Counted from the stretch's first letter, positions 1 through 8,366 are shown. The stretch: DNA of 64,000 bases from Actinomycetospora chibensis (GCF_028737215.1 NZ_JAQZAM010000003.1:124001-188000), one strand, 5' to 3'. Made by a program: numbers and translations. The notes: generated by a model not told the origin, from the sequence alone.

Positions 1-408
1 GAGCTGTGTCACGGGGCAGCGGCGGGCGGTCTCGGAGATCAGCGTGGCGAACTGCTCCTCGCTGGCGTCGGTCTCCACCGTGGCGCGGACCTCGACCCTG
101 TCGAAGTTCGCGTTGCCCTCGGCCCCGCCGACGAGCACGGCGGTGTCGAGGTCGCCCTGGATGTCGAAGGTCCACTTCCCGAGCTGGATGCCCAGGTCCT
201 TGGCGACGAGGGCGGCCGTGACCTGGTTGCACGAGGTCAGCGAGCCGAGGGCGTAGAAGAGCGGGCTGGGGGCCTCGTCGGCGCCGCCGAAGGCGGGGTA
301 GGCGTCGGTGGTGAAGACGTGACCGCCGGCGGTCAGCTCCTGCGCGACGCCGGTGCCCTCGCCGTGCACGGCGAACGGGACGACGGATTCCTTGGGGCGA
401 ACGGCCAT
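1..408 (-). CDS. OsmC-like family protein (3' end cut by window edge)
   Basis: The 136 visible residues read as an OsmC/Ohr-fold protein and run off the left edge. OsmC-type proteins use two cysteines to reduce organic peroxides. Here Cys60 (in SLTSCNQ) and Cys131 (in RRCPV) sit where the family's peroxidatic and resolving cysteines do. The ATG start is preceded by GAGAGG at a good distance. A 24-residue HVDL leader peptide and a stem-loop lie directly upstream, which suggests the gene is read under sulfur control rather than with the upstream C-S lyase operon. The exact subfamily cannot be fixed without the C-terminus; a role in thiol or peroxide handling during sulfur starvation is inference. 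Confidence 0.8.
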   Translation of the reverse strand, partial: MAVRPKESVVPFAVHGEGTGVAQELTAGGHVFTTDAYPAFGGADEAPSPLFYALGSLTSCNQVTAALVAKDLGIQLGKWTFDIQGDLDTAVLVGGAEGNANFDRVEVRATVETDASEEQFATLISETARRCPVTQL

Positions 409-437
409 CGGGAGACCTCTCTGGAGGCGTGTGGGAG

Positions 438-464
438 CGCCCGGACGCGCGAGACGGCCGGGCG
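438..464 (-). terminator. stem-loop between HVDL leader and OsmC gene
   Basis: Arms CGCCCGG and CCGGGCG pair perfectly (7 bp) around a 13-nt GC-rich loop, with no T-tract. It lies between the leader stop and the OsmC start, where an attenuator hairpin would be expected. The regulatory role is inferred from position only. Confidence 0.35.
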
Positions 465-490
465 TGAGAAGGGGGGAGACAGCGAGCAGA

Positions 491-565
491 TCAGCCGCGA
501 CGACAGGTGCACGTCGCGAGGCGGCAGAGGTCGACGTGCAGACGTCGAACCAGGCCGGAGCTCAC
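491..565 (-). CDS. HVDL cysteine-rich leader peptide upstream of OsmC gene
   Basis: A GTG-started 24-codon ORF whose core reads RRLHVDLCRLATCTCRR, ending in TGA. A purine-rich site (AGGAAGG) precedes the start. Actinobacteria carry a family of short 'putative leader peptides' with this R-R-x-HVDL core in front of sulfur and cysteine genes. This copy has three Cys codons in its last 11 residues, suited to sensing charged tRNA-Cys by ribosome stalling. It would control the OsmC gene about 80 nt downstream. Too short for ordinary gene finders, it is supported by four similar ORFs elsewhere in this window. Confidence 0.75.
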   Translation of the reverse strand: MSSGLVRRLHVDLCRLATCTCRRG

Positions 566-618
566 ACCCACCTTCCTACCCGATCGCGCACAACCGGACC
601 AGTACCCTGCGGGCTCGA

Positions 619-1857
619 TCACCCACGGACCGTGGCCAGGGCGGCGTCGAGATCGGCGATCAGGTCGGCGGGGTCCTCGAGGCCCACGGAGAACCGCAGG
701 TGCCCGTGGCGCCGGAACTCGTCGGGCCAGCGTGCGGCCCGCGCCCCGGTCGTCCCGACGTGCACGATCAGGCTCTCGTCGTGGCCGAGGGAGACCGCCG
801 AGGTGATGACGCGCAGGTCGGCGACGAAGCGGTTCTGCAGGTCGGCGTCCCCGTCGAGGGCGAAGGCGAGCATCCAGCCGTACCCGCGCCCGCCGAGCAC
901 CCGGGTCGCGAGCTCGTGCTGCGGATGACCGGCGAGCCCCGGGTACGCGACGTAGGCGACGTCCGGGTGGCCGGCGAGGAACTCCGCGACGCGCTGGGCC
1001 GAGGCGAGGTGCTGGCGCAGCCGCAGCGGCAGGGTGATCGCCCCGCGGGCGATGAGCCACGCGTTGAACGGCGACACCACGCCGCCGACGTCGACCATCG
1101 CCTCGGCACGGATCGCGTCGATGTGCTCGCGGGCCCCGATCACCGCCCCGCCCATGGCGTCGCCGTGCCCGTTGATCACCTTGGTCAGCGAGTGCACGAC
1201 GAGGTCCGCGCCGTCGGCGAGCGGGCGGTAGAGCGGGGGCGGGGTGAATGTCGAGTCGACCGACAGCAGCGCGCCGCCTTCGTGTGCGATCTCCGCGATC
1301 GCGGCGACGTCGCACACCCGCGTCGTCGGGTTGGCGATCACCTCGGTGTGCACCAGCCGCGTCGTCGGCCGCATCGCCGCGCGCACGGCGTCCGGGTCGC
1401 TGGTGTCGACGAACGTCGCCTCGATGCCGTAGCGCGCCGGGAGGATGTCGGCGAAGAGCCGCCACGACGCCTCGTAGGTGACGTCGGAGACCACCGCGTG
1501 GTCACCGGTGCGCAGGAACGTGAAGAACACCCCGTGCAGCGCGGCGACCCCCGACGCGAGCACGACCGCGTCCTCGCCCTGCTCGAGGTGGGCGAGCTTC
1601 TGCTGCAGCGCGCGCTGGTTGGCGCCCGTGTTGCGGGTGTAGAGGGGCACGTCGAACCCCGACCACGACAGCTCCGAGGGGTCCTCGGGCAGCGCGTAGG
1701 AGTTCGCCATCACCAGCGGCGTGCGGATGGCGCCGCTGCCGGCGTCGACGGCGTTGCCGGCGTGCACGGCCTGGGTCGCGAAGCCGAGCGACTCGGGGCG
1801 TTCCTTGTCCGGACGGGGGTCGGCCACGCCGCGGATCGTCTCACCCACTCCAGCCAC
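619..1857 (-). CDS. PLP-dependent Cys/Met metabolism enzyme (C-S lyase or cystathionine synthase type)
   Basis: A 412-residue member of the Cys/Met-metabolism PLP family (cystathionine gamma-synthase, beta- and gamma-lyases). The Schiff-base lysine is Lys226 in VVHSLTKVINGHGD, and the PLP-phosphate region LYTRNTGAN and the motif ANPTTR near residue 175 are in place. Length is normal. The GTG start lies 3 bases after the stop of the upstream flavin monooxygenase, so it is the last gene of a four-gene operon (GNAT, LLM, LLM, this gene). In that setting cleavage of a C-S bond in a salvaged S-substituted cysteine is more likely than de novo methionine synthesis, but sequence alone does not separate beta-lyase from gamma-synthase. 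Confidence 0.85.
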   Translation of the reverse strand: MAGVGETIRGVADPRPDKERPESLGFATQAVHAGNAVDAGSGAIRTPLVMANSYALPEDPSELSWSGFDVPLYTRNTGANQRALQQKLAHLEQGEDAVVLASGVAALHGVFFTFLRTGDHAVVSDVTYEASWRLFADILPARYGIEATFVDTSDPDAVRAAMRPTTRLVHTEVIANPTTRVCDVAAIAEIAHEGGALLSVDSTFTPPPLYRPLADGADLVVHSLTKVINGHGDAMGGAVIGAREHIDAIRAEAMVDVGGVVSPFNAWLIARGAITLPLRLRQHLASAQRVAEFLAGHPDVAYVAYPGLAGHPQHELATRVLGGRGYGWMLAFALDGDADLQNRFVADLRVITSAVSLGHDESLIVHVGTTGARAARWPDEFRRHGHLRFSVGLEDPADLIADLDAALATVRG

Positions 1858-1860
1858 GCA

Positions 1861-3243
1861 TCAGGCGCGCGCCTCCGCCGGGCCGACGGTGGTGGGCGAG
1901 GGCTTCAGGCCGAGGTGCTCGCGCAGCGTCGTCCCCTCGTACTCGGTGCGGAACGAGCCCTTCTCCTGCAGCAGGGGCACCACCTGGTCGGCGAAGACGT
2001 CCAGCCCGCCCGGGGTGACGTGTGGGACGAGGACGAAGCCGTCGCTGGCGTCGGACTGCACGAACTCGTCGATGGTGTCGGCCACCCGCTGCGGCGTGCC
2101 GACGAACGTGTGGCGCCCGTTCTTGCGGATCACGACCTCACGCAGCGACAGGCCCTCGCGCTCGCCCAGCTCGCGCCACTCGTGCGCGATGGCGACCGGG
2201 TCCTTGTACATGCGCACGCTCGCGCGGCCCTTCGAGATGTGAGCGCCGCTGTCGACGTCGTCGGAGGTCTTCGGGTCGAACGACGGCACCGGGCCGTCGG
2301 GGTCGACGTCGGAGAGGTCGCGGTTCCAGATCTGCTCGGCGAAGGCGATCGCGGTCTGCGGCCCGACCTGCTGGTACTGCACCTGGCGCGCGTTCTCCGC
2401 CGCCTCCTCCTCGGTGTCGCCGAGGACGAACGTCGCAGCCGGCAGGATCTTGAGGTCCTCGTGGCGGCGCCCGAACTTCGCCAGGCGCGCCTTCACGTCG
2501 GCGTAGAACTCCTTGCCCGCCTCCAGCTCGGCGTGACGGGTGAAGATCGCGTCGGCGCTCGCGGCGGCGAACTCGCGCCCCTCCTCGGAGTCGCCCGCCT
2601 GGATGATCACCGGGTGGCCCTGCGGGCTGCGCGGGGTCGCGAACCGTCCCGAGATGTCGAACTGGTCGGAGTGCACCTCGAACCGGCCGGCGTCGCCGTG
2701 GCGCAGGTACCGCCCGGACGCGGCGTCGGCGACGACCTCGTCGACGTCCCATGCGTCCCACAGCGTCTTCGCGGTGGCCAGGAACTCCTGCGCGCGCAGG
2801 TAGCGCTTGTCCTTGGGCAGGTAGCCGCCGCGCCGGAAGTTCTCGCCGGTGAACTCGTCCCAGCTGGTCACGACGTTCCACGCCGCGCGGCCGCCGGAGA
2901 GGTGGTCGAGCGAGGCGAGCTTGCGGGCGACGTCGAGCGGCTCGTTGAACGTGGAGTTCACCGTGCCCGCGAGGCCGATCCGCTCGGTGACCGCGGCCAT
3001 CGCCATGAGGATCGAGACGTTGTCGGGGCGCCCGACGACATCGAGGTCGTAGATCTTGCCGCCCTGTTCACGCAGGCGCAGGCCCTCGGCGAGGAAGAGG
3101 AAGTCGAACTTCGCGCGCTCCGCGGTCTGCGCGAAGTGCCGGAAGGACTCGAACGCGATGTGGCTGCCGGCCGCCGGGTCGCTCCAGACGGTCGTGTTGT
3201 TGACGCCGGGGAAGTGGGCGGCGAGGTGGATCTGCTTGGGCAC
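1861..3243 (-). CDS. NtaA/SnaA/DszA-type FMN-dependent monooxygenase
   Basis: A 460-residue luciferase-like (LLM) flavin monooxygenase of the NtaA/SnaA/DszA group, which oxidises sulfones, sulfonates and aminocarboxylates with FMNH2 supplied by a separate reductase. It shows the long form with the typical LDHLSGGRAAWNVVTS and DEF.GENFRRGGYLPKDKRY segments and VIIQAGDSEEGREFAA. An open frame extends upstream of position 3243, but the GTG there is preceded by GGAGGAC at 7 nt and begins PKQIHLAAHFPGV, the family's normal N-terminus. It starts 10 bases after the upstream LLM gene. The substrate is unknown; operon context points to organosulfur scavenging. Confidence 0.88.
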   Translation of the reverse strand: MPKQIHLAAHFPGVNNTTVWSDPAAGSHIAFESFRHFAQTAERAKFDFLFLAEGLRLREQGGKIYDLDVVGRPDNVSILMAMAAVTERIGLAGTVNSTFNEPLDVARKLASLDHLSGGRAAWNVVTSWDEFTGENFRRGGYLPKDKRYLRAQEFLATAKTLWDAWDVDEVVADAASGRYLRHGDAGRFEVHSDQFDISGRFATPRSPQGHPVIIQAGDSEEGREFAAASADAIFTRHAELEAGKEFYADVKARLAKFGRRHEDLKILPAATFVLGDTEEEAAENARQVQYQQVGPQTAIAFAEQIWNRDLSDVDPDGPVPSFDPKTSDDVDSGAHISKGRASVRMYKDPVAIAHEWRELGEREGLSLREVVIRKNGRHTFVGTPQRVADTIDEFVQSDASDGFVLVPHVTPGGLDVFADQVVPLLQEKGSFRTEYEGTTLREHLGLKPSPTTVGPAEARA

Positions 3244-3253
3244 GGGGTCCTCC

Positions 3254-4399
3254 TCAGGCCGTGGCGTAACGGTCGGCGGGGTGCTCGAGACCGAGCAGAC
3301 CCCGCAGCGTGTCGGCGTGGTAGGCGGTGCGGTGGAGGCCGCGGCGCTGCAGCTCGGGCACGAGCTCGCGGGTGATGCGCGGCAGGTCGTGGGCGGCGAC
3401 GGCGGGACGCAGCCGGGCACCGGTCAGGCCGGCGTCCTGCCACGACGCGAGGACGTCGGCGACGTCGGCGGCCGTGCCGGCGAGGATGCGGGCGTCGCTG
3501 CGCAGCTCCGTGCCGTCGACGGCGTCGAGGCGGCGCAGGCGCTCGCGGGCGGCGTCGGCGGTGTCGTCGAGGAACACCAGCAGATCGCCGAAGACGTGCA
3601 GCGGGGTCGTGCGGTCGGTCGCGCCCTCGGCCGCCCGGACCTCGGCGAGGATCGAGGCCGCGTCTCCGGTCGGGCCGTCGCGGCCGGTGCCGTCCGGGGT
3701 CACGAAGACGACGTCGGCGCCGCGGGCGGCGAGCCGGTACGCGGTGTCGACGTGCGCGAGAGCCGTGACCACCGGCTGGCCCTGCGGCGGGCGCGGCGTG
3801 ATCGACGGGCCGCGCACCGAGAAGTGCGTGCCCTCGAAGTCGATGTAGTGCAGCTTCTCGCGGTCGATGAACCGGCCGGTCGCGGCGTCGCGGATCTCGG
3901 CGTCGTCCTCCCACGAGTCCCACAGCCGGCGCTGGACCTCGACGTGGTCGGCCGCCTCGCCGAAGAGCGACTCGCGGTCCTCCGGCTCGCGCCGTCCGAA
4001 CAGTGCGTACTCGGCCGGGTCGGACGAGACCTTGATCCGCTGCCCGGCGCGCCCGGAGGTGACCCAGTCCAGCGTCGCGATCTGGGTGGAGACGTGGAAC
4101 GGCTCGGTGTGGGTCGCGATGACCGTCGGCACCAGACCGATGTGCGACGTCACGGGGCCGACCCGCAGCGCGGTCAGCACCGCGTCGACGCGCCCCTGCA
4201 CCCGATCGGGGCGCTCGCTGCCCGGGAGGGCGAAGGCGTCCTCGAACGTGACGAGGTCGGCGAGCCCGGCCTCGGCCTCGCGCACCTGGTCGACCCAGAA
4301 GCCCGCGGTCAGCAGCTCGTCGGCGCGGGCGCCGGGTTCACGCCAGGACGCGGGGTGCCAGCCGGTGCCGTCGAGGGCGACCGCGAGGTGGAAGGTCAT
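3254..4399 (-). CDS. LLM class flavin-dependent monooxygenase (second in operon)
   Basis: A 381-residue luciferase-like protein, more divergent than its downstream neighbour but of the same group: DWVTSGRAGQRIKVSSDP corresponds to the SGGR.AWNVVTS region, and GPSITPRPPQGQPVV to the substrate-loop segment. Such proteins often come as unequal pairs in sulfur-scavenging operons. It lies 12 bases after the GNAT gene and 10 bases before the next LLM gene, so all four genes are probably one transcript. No reductase is encoded nearby, so FMNH2 would come from elsewhere. The substrate is not deducible. Confidence 0.82.
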   Translation of the reverse strand: MTFHLAVALDGTGWHPASWREPGARADELLTAGFWVDQVREAEAGLADLVTFEDAFALPGSERPDRVQGRVDAVLTALRVGPVTSHIGLVPTVIATHTEPFHVSTQIATLDWVTSGRAGQRIKVSSDPAEYALFGRREPEDRESLFGEAADHVEVQRRLWDSWEDDAEIRDAATGRFIDREKLHYIDFEGTHFSVRGPSITPRPPQGQPVVTALAHVDTAYRLAARGADVVFVTPDGTGRDGPTGDAASILAEVRAAEGATDRTTPLHVFGDLLVFLDDTADAARERLRRLDAVDGTELRSDARILAGTAADVADVLASWQDAGLTGARLRPAVAAHDLPRITRELVPELQRRGLHRTAYHADTLRGLLGLEHPADRYATA

Positions 4400-4411
4400 G
4401 GTCCTCCTGTC

Positions 4412-5122
4412 TCAGGCCCGGGCGGTGACGTCGCTCGGGACGGTGAGCGCCACGAAGTCCGGCCGGGCGCGCAGCCGGAACCCGAGGTGCTCGTAGAGCC
4501 GGATCGCGGTGGTGTTGTCCGCCGCGGCGTGCAGGAACGGGACCTCGCCGCGGGCACGGATGCCGGCCGCGACCGCGAGGACGAGCCGGGTCGCGAGCCC
4601 CCGCCCGCGGTGGTCCGCGTCGGTGCACACCGCGCTGATCTCGGTGTACCCCGGCGGGTGGAGGCGCTCACCCGCCATGGCGACGAGCACGCCGTCGACG
4701 ATGAGGCCCAGGTAGGTGCCCATCTCGACGGTGCGGCTGCCGAACGGCCCGGGGCGGGTGCGCGCGACGAGGTCGAGCATCGCGGGGACGTCGTCGGGGC
4801 CGAGGCGGACGGCCTCGGGGTCCGGGCGCCCGACGACACCATCGCCCACCATCTGCACGCCGGGCAGGAACATCCCGATCTCGAGGGGATCGGGCGGGTC
4901 GAGGGGCGCGAACGCCGGGATCACCGAGCGACCGTCGCCGACGAGGGCGGCGACGTCGTCCCACTCCGCGACGCCGTGCGGCTCCGCGAGGAACGGGGAG
5001 ACGTCGGGCTCGTAGCGGATCGCGAGCCCGTGGCGCTGCGCGAGGTGCGTGTGCGGACCGAGCAGGGCGGCCCGGACCGGGTCGTCGAGCGGTCCTGTCG
5101 CTGCGGATGCCACCTCCGGCAC
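4412..5122 (-). CDS. GNAT family N-acetyltransferase
   Basis: A 236-residue protein whose C-terminal half is a GNAT fold. The acetyl-CoA pyrophosphate loop is at about residues 165-181 (VCTDADHRGRGLATRLV) and the following NTTAIRLYEHLGF is the usual motif B. The first 100 residues are a divergent domain, perhaps a degenerate second GNAT. It is the first gene of the operon with two LLM monooxygenases and a C-S lyase. GNATs that N-acetylate S-alkylcysteines occur beside LLM monooxygenases in known salvage operons (Bacillus ytm/sna type), so that is a reasonable but unproven role. Confidence 0.83.
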   Translation of the reverse strand: MPEVASAATGPLDDPVRAALLGPHTHLAQRHGLAIRYEPDVSPFLAEPHGVAEWDDVAALVGDGRSVIPAFAPLDPPDPLEIGMFLPGVQMVGDGVVGRPDPEAVRLGPDDVPAMLDLVARTRPGPFGSRTVEMGTYLGLIVDGVLVAMAGERLHPPGYTEISAVCTDADHRGRGLATRLVLAVAAGIRARGEVPFLHAAADNTTAIRLYEHLGFRLRARPDFVALTVPSDVTARA

Positions 5123-5400
5123 AACCGCCCCGTCCCGGACGTCATTCCGAGGTGCGGGAGCGCCTACATCCGAGCCCGTGCGATGTCGTGGCGCGGCCGA
5201 GGCCGCACCTACCGGCGAATTGCTTCAGTTTCGGAAGCACTGAGGCGTGCCGGCTCCGACGAGGGCGCGGACCCGGGATCCGGGACCGCCGCCTCCTGTC
5301 CCCGCGACGCGAACGCTGGGCCGATAGGCGCAAAGTTCGCTCACGGGGGCTCGGAGCAGCGAGCATGGTCGTCCACCACCGAAGCAGGACGAGGACGACC

Positions 5401-5739
5401 ATGCTGAAGCTCTCGCTCGACGCCATGGCACGCCAGCAGCTCGCGGGGGCGCGCGCGAGCACCGCGGGCCGTGCCGCCCACACCGTCGTCGGCGGCCACT
5501 CGAACGTCATGCGGCAGACGGTGATCGCGCTGACCGAGGGTCGCCAGCTCGGCGAGCACGAGAACCCCGGCGAGGCCACCCTCGTCGTGCTGCAGGGGCG
5601 CGTGCGGCTGGTGTCGGACACGGACTCCTGGGACGGGCGGCGCGGCGACCTGCTCGTCATGCCCGACTCCCGCCACCGCCTCGAGGCCGTGGAGGACGCG
5701 GTCGTCCTGCTGACGGTGGCGAAGGTGGGTCAGAAGTAG
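5401..5739 (+). CDS. small cupin-domain protein
   Basis: A 112-residue single-domain cupin. The first cupin motif is the LGEHENPGEATLVVLQGRVRL stretch (residues about 52-71) and the second is around GDLLVMPDSRHRLEA. The metal-binding set is incomplete compared with enzymes, so a small-molecule-binding or stress role is as likely as catalysis. The ATG at 5401 was chosen because AGGACGAGGACG precedes it; the frame stays open further upstream without a better start. It is transcribed away from the GNAT operon, and its 3' end overlaps the oppositely oriented SfnB-like gene by 10 bases. Confidence 0.75.
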   Translation: MLKLSLDAMARQQLAGARASTAGRAAHTVVGGHSNVMRQTVIALTEGRQLGEHENPGEATLVVLQGRVRLVSDTDSWDGRRGDLLVMPDSRHRLEAVEDAVVLLTVAKVGQK

Positions 5740-6938
5740 CCGTTCACCGGCAGCGGCTCGCCGGTGACGAGGTGCCGCCCGACCGCGGCGGCCTTGTACG
5801 ACGCCGGGTTGTGCAGGGTGAGCGTGCGCAGGTTGCGCCAGTGCCGGTCGAGGTTGCGCGTGCGGCTCGACGCCGACGCGCCGCCGACGTCGAAGAGGTC
5901 CGAGGCGGCCGCCAGCGACGCCGGGTCCAGGTGGATCTTCACGGAGCAGTGGGCCAGCGCCGCGGCGGTGCGCAGCTCGTCGGTCGGCTCGCCGCGCGCC
6001 GCCGCGTCCATCGCGGCCGCGACGGCGTCCGCCGCCGCGAGCACCGCCGACTCGGCGACCCACGCCGTGGCGGCCAGGGTGCCGACCTTCTCGTGCAGGA
6101 TCGGGTCGTCGACGGCCCGGGGCGCGGGCGCGTGCTCGAACGTGCGGCTGCGCGAGCGCACCACCCCGGTCGCGTCGGTGACCACCGAGCGCAGGATTCC
6201 CGCGACCAGCGCGTGCAGGTAGAGCTGCAGGAACGCCACGTCGCCGGGGGCCCGCGGCTCGAGGCGCGGGCGCCGCGAGAGGACGTCGTCGGGGTCGACC
6301 ACGACATCGGTGAACGTCGTCGTCCCCGTGCCGGTGCGGCTCTGCCCCATGCCGTCCCAGTCGTCGACCACCGAGACGCCCGTACGGTCGGCCGGGACCA
6401 TCACGGTCGCCACGAGGTCGCCCTCGACGCGGGCGGCGACGGCGATCCAGTCCGCGTAGAGGGTGCCCGTGCTGTAGTACTTCGTGCCGTTGAGCACGAG
6501 GCGGCCGTCGACCTCGTCGAGGCGGGTGTCGTACTCGTGGCCGCCCGCCGCGGACGGGCCGGTCTCCGAGATCGCGTTGCCCAGCACCGTCCCGGCGCGG
6601 ATCCGATCGAGCCAGCGACGCCGCACGTCGGGGTCCGGGCTGCGCAGGAACCCGAGCACCTGGCTGTAGTGGGTGCGCAGGACGTGGGCGACGATCGGGT
6701 CGGCCTCGGCGAGGTCGATGACGAAGGCCAGGAGCTCGCGCACCGACGCGCCCTGCCCGCCCTCGTCGACGGGCGGCGACAACGCACCCAGCCCTGCCTT
6801 CGCCACCGCCGCGACCTGCGCGACCGGGCTCTCGTCGCGGCGCTCGCGCTCCGCGGCGCCCTCGGCGATGCCGGCCAGGAGCGCGCGGACGTCGGGGGAG
6901 CGGGCCGCGGCGCTCACGGGGGTGGAGGGCGTCGTCAC
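5730..6938 (-). CDS. SfnB/DszC-like acyl-CoA-dehydrogenase-fold monooxygenase
   Basis: A 402-residue flavoprotein of the acyl-CoA dehydrogenase superfamily, in the branch with SfnB and DszC, which oxygenate sulfones or dibenzothiophene rather than dehydrogenate acyl-CoA. Seen: GNAISETGP (flavin-adjacent motif), the LNGTKYYSTGTLYADWI block and the ending LHNPASYKAAAVGRH...GYF characteristic of this branch. The GTG start overlaps the TGA of the upstream LLM gene (GTGA), so the two are translationally coupled, and both would share reduced flavin. The substrate is probably an organosulfur compound; which one is unknown. Confidence 0.82.
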   Translation of the reverse strand: MTTPSTPVSAAARSPDVRALLAGIAEGAAERERRDESPVAQVAAVAKAGLGALSPPVDEGGQGASVRELLAFVIDLAEADPIVAHVLRTHYSQVLGFLRSPDPDVRRRWLDRIRAGTVLGNAISETGPSAAGGHEYDTRLDEVDGRLVLNGTKYYSTGTLYADWIAVAARVEGDLVATVMVPADRTGVSVVDDWDGMGQSRTGTGTTTFTDVVVDPDDVLSRRPRLEPRAPGDVAFLQLYLHALVAGILRSVVTDATGVVRSRSRTFEHAPAPRAVDDPILHEKVGTLAATAWVAESAVLAAADAVAAAMDAAARGEPTDELRTAAALAHCSVKIHLDPASLAAASDLFDVGGASASSRTRNLDRHWRNLRTLTLHNPASYKAAAVGRHLVTGEPLPVNGYF

Positions 6939-8047
6939 GCCGGGACCCTCTCGCGCCGGGCCATCTCCTCGCGCACGAGGGGGAGCAGCCGCCGGCCGTA
7001 GTCGGCGACGTCGTCCAGCGGGTCGTAGCCCCGCAGCAGGAACGTGGTGGCGCCGATGTCGACATAGTCCAGCAGGGCCGCCGCGACGGTCTCCGGCGTG
7101 CCCACGAGCGCCGTCGAGTTCCCGGCGGCGCCCGAGGCGGCCGCCGTCGGGGTCCACAGCGCGCGGTCGTGCAGCTCGCCCCGCTCGGCCGCGGCGAGGA
7201 GGCGCTGGGAGCCGGCGTTGGTGCGGGTGGTCTCGTGGCCCTGCCGGTGGGCGGTCCGCCCGGTGAAGGACCCGCCGCCTCCGTCGGCGGCGACGATGCG
7301 GTCGAGGACGTCGTGGGCGCGTTCCCAGGCCTGCTCCTCCGTGGTGCCGAGGATCGGGCGGAAGGAGACGCTGATCCGGGGCATCGTCGACCGGCCGGCG
7401 GCGCGCGCGGCCTGGTGCACCGCGGCGATCTGCTCGGCGGTCTCGGCCAGCGGCTCGCCCCACAGGGCGAAGACGTCGGCGTGCTTGCCGCCGACGCGGT
7501 AGGCCGCCTCCGACGAGCCGCCGAAGTAGATCGGGATGTGCGGTTGCTGCACCGGGCGCGCGATCGCGTGGACGTCGGCGACGTCGTAGAACTCGCCCCG
7601 GTGGCCGAAGGGCTCCTCCTCTGTCCAGGTGCGCTCCATGACCTCGAGGTACTCGTCGGTGCGCCGGTAGCGCCCCTCCTTGTCGAGGTGGTCGCCGTCG
7701 CGGGCCTGGTCGGCCTCGCTGCCCCCGGAGACCGTGTGCACGGCGACGCGCCCGCCGGAGAACCGGTCGAGCGTCGCGAAGGCGCGCGCGGCCATCGTCG
7801 GGGCCATGAAGCCGGGCCGGTGCGCGACGAGATACCCGAGACGCTCGGAGTGCGCCGCGGCGAAGGCCGCGACCTGCAAGCCGTCGGCGGACGACGCGCT
7901 GTGCCCGACCAGCACCTTGTCGAACCCGGCGTCCTCGTGGGCGGCGACGAACCGGCGGACGAAGTCCGGGTCGATCGCCGGGCCGGACGACGGGTGGATC
8001 TCCGAGGCGAACTGGGTGCTGATCTGGCCGATGAACTCGACGCCCAT
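6935..8047 (-). CDS. SsuD-like LLM flavin-dependent monooxygenase
   Basis: A 370-residue luciferase-like monooxygenase of the alkanesulfonate monooxygenase group: VAHRPGFMAPTMAARAFATLDRFSGGR-type core, HTVSGGSEADQARDGD, and IPIYFGGSSEAAYRV. The frame is open for another 450 bases upstream, but ATG 8047 has a strong GAGGAGGAG ribosome site and starts the family-typical MGVEFIGQI. It is co-translated with the SfnB/DszC-like gene. A scarred ssuD remnant and an HVDL leader lie upstream, so the operon is probably sulfur-regulated. Confidence 0.87.
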   Translation of the reverse strand: MGVEFIGQISTQFASEIHPSSGPAIDPDFVRRFVAAHEDAGFDKVLVGHSASSADGLQVAAFAAAHSERLGYLVAHRPGFMAPTMAARAFATLDRFSGGRVAVHTVSGGSEADQARDGDHLDKEGRYRRTDEYLEVMERTWTEEEPFGHRGEFYDVADVHAIARPVQQPHIPIYFGGSSEAAYRVGGKHADVFALWGEPLAETAEQIAAVHQAARAAGRSTMPRISVSFRPILGTTEEQAWERAHDVLDRIVAADGGGGSFTGRTAHRQGHETTRTNAGSQRLLAAAERGELHDRALWTPTAAASGAAGNSTALVGTPETVAAALLDYVDIGATTFLLRGYDPLDDVADYGRRLLPLVREEMARRERVPA

Positions 8048-8207
8048 GCGGGCTCCTCCTCGAACGCGGGGCTGGCGCACCGGGCTACCCCGCGACGCGC
8101 GGGTCGAGCAGTCCACGGCCCGCAGCAGGGGTGTGACGCCGTCGACGATGTCCTCGGCCCCGCTCACGACGGAGCCGTCGGTGCCCTGGCGGGTCGGGGG
8201 TTCCGCG

Positions 8208-8252
8208 CGAAGGGCACCTTCGGCCGAATAGAGCGGTGAGGGGCGCCCTTCG
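8208..8252 (-). promoter_or_regulatory. inverted repeat flanking a possible -10, upstream of SsuD-like gene
   Basis: Arms CGAAGGGCACC (8208-8218) and GGCGCCCTTCG (8242-8252) match at 10 of 11 positions with 23 nt between. On the minus strand a TATTCG lies inside the spacer and could serve as a -10 element. It may be an operator or a stem-loop; neither is proven. Confidence 0.35.
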
Positions 8253-8285
8253 TCGGAACCCCGGGACGTGGAGGCGCGGTGCTCG

Positions 8286-8353
8286 CGGAGATCACGGGCG
8301 CTCCATCCACTCGTCGGGGCCCGCGCACGGGCACCAGGTGCCCGTGATCTCCG
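8286..8353. promoter_or_regulatory. two mutually exclusive hairpins (possible attenuator/terminator)
   Basis: CGGAGATCACGGGC (8286-8299) is a perfect 14-bp inverted repeat of GCCCGTGATCTCCG (8340-8353). Inside it, CACGGGCAC (8326-8334) pairs perfectly with GTGCCCGTG (8338-8346). Both left arms contain CACGGGC and compete for the same right arm, so only one hairpin can form at a time, as in terminator/antiterminator pairs. There is no T-tract. Confidence 0.4.
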
Positions 8354-8366
8354 GCGCGAGCCCTGT

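Larger units (their letters stand above)
8048..8366. other. 319-base non-coding stretch with two inverted-repeat elements
   Basis: No convincing gene lies between the SsuD-like gene and the ssuD scar. The stretch holds an 11-bp imperfect inverted repeat around a TATTCG (8208-8252) and two overlapping hairpins (8286-8353). It is the likely promoter/leader region of the SsuD-like + SfnB-like pair. Long reading frames across it on the minus strand are extensions of neighbouring frames. Confidence 0.5.

Noticed and set aside
319-3375. 1018-residue plus-strand open frame
   Set aside because: It is antisense to the C-S lyase and LLM genes, is rich in Arg/Asp/Val/His repeats and has no domain match; a by-product of GC-rich third positions.
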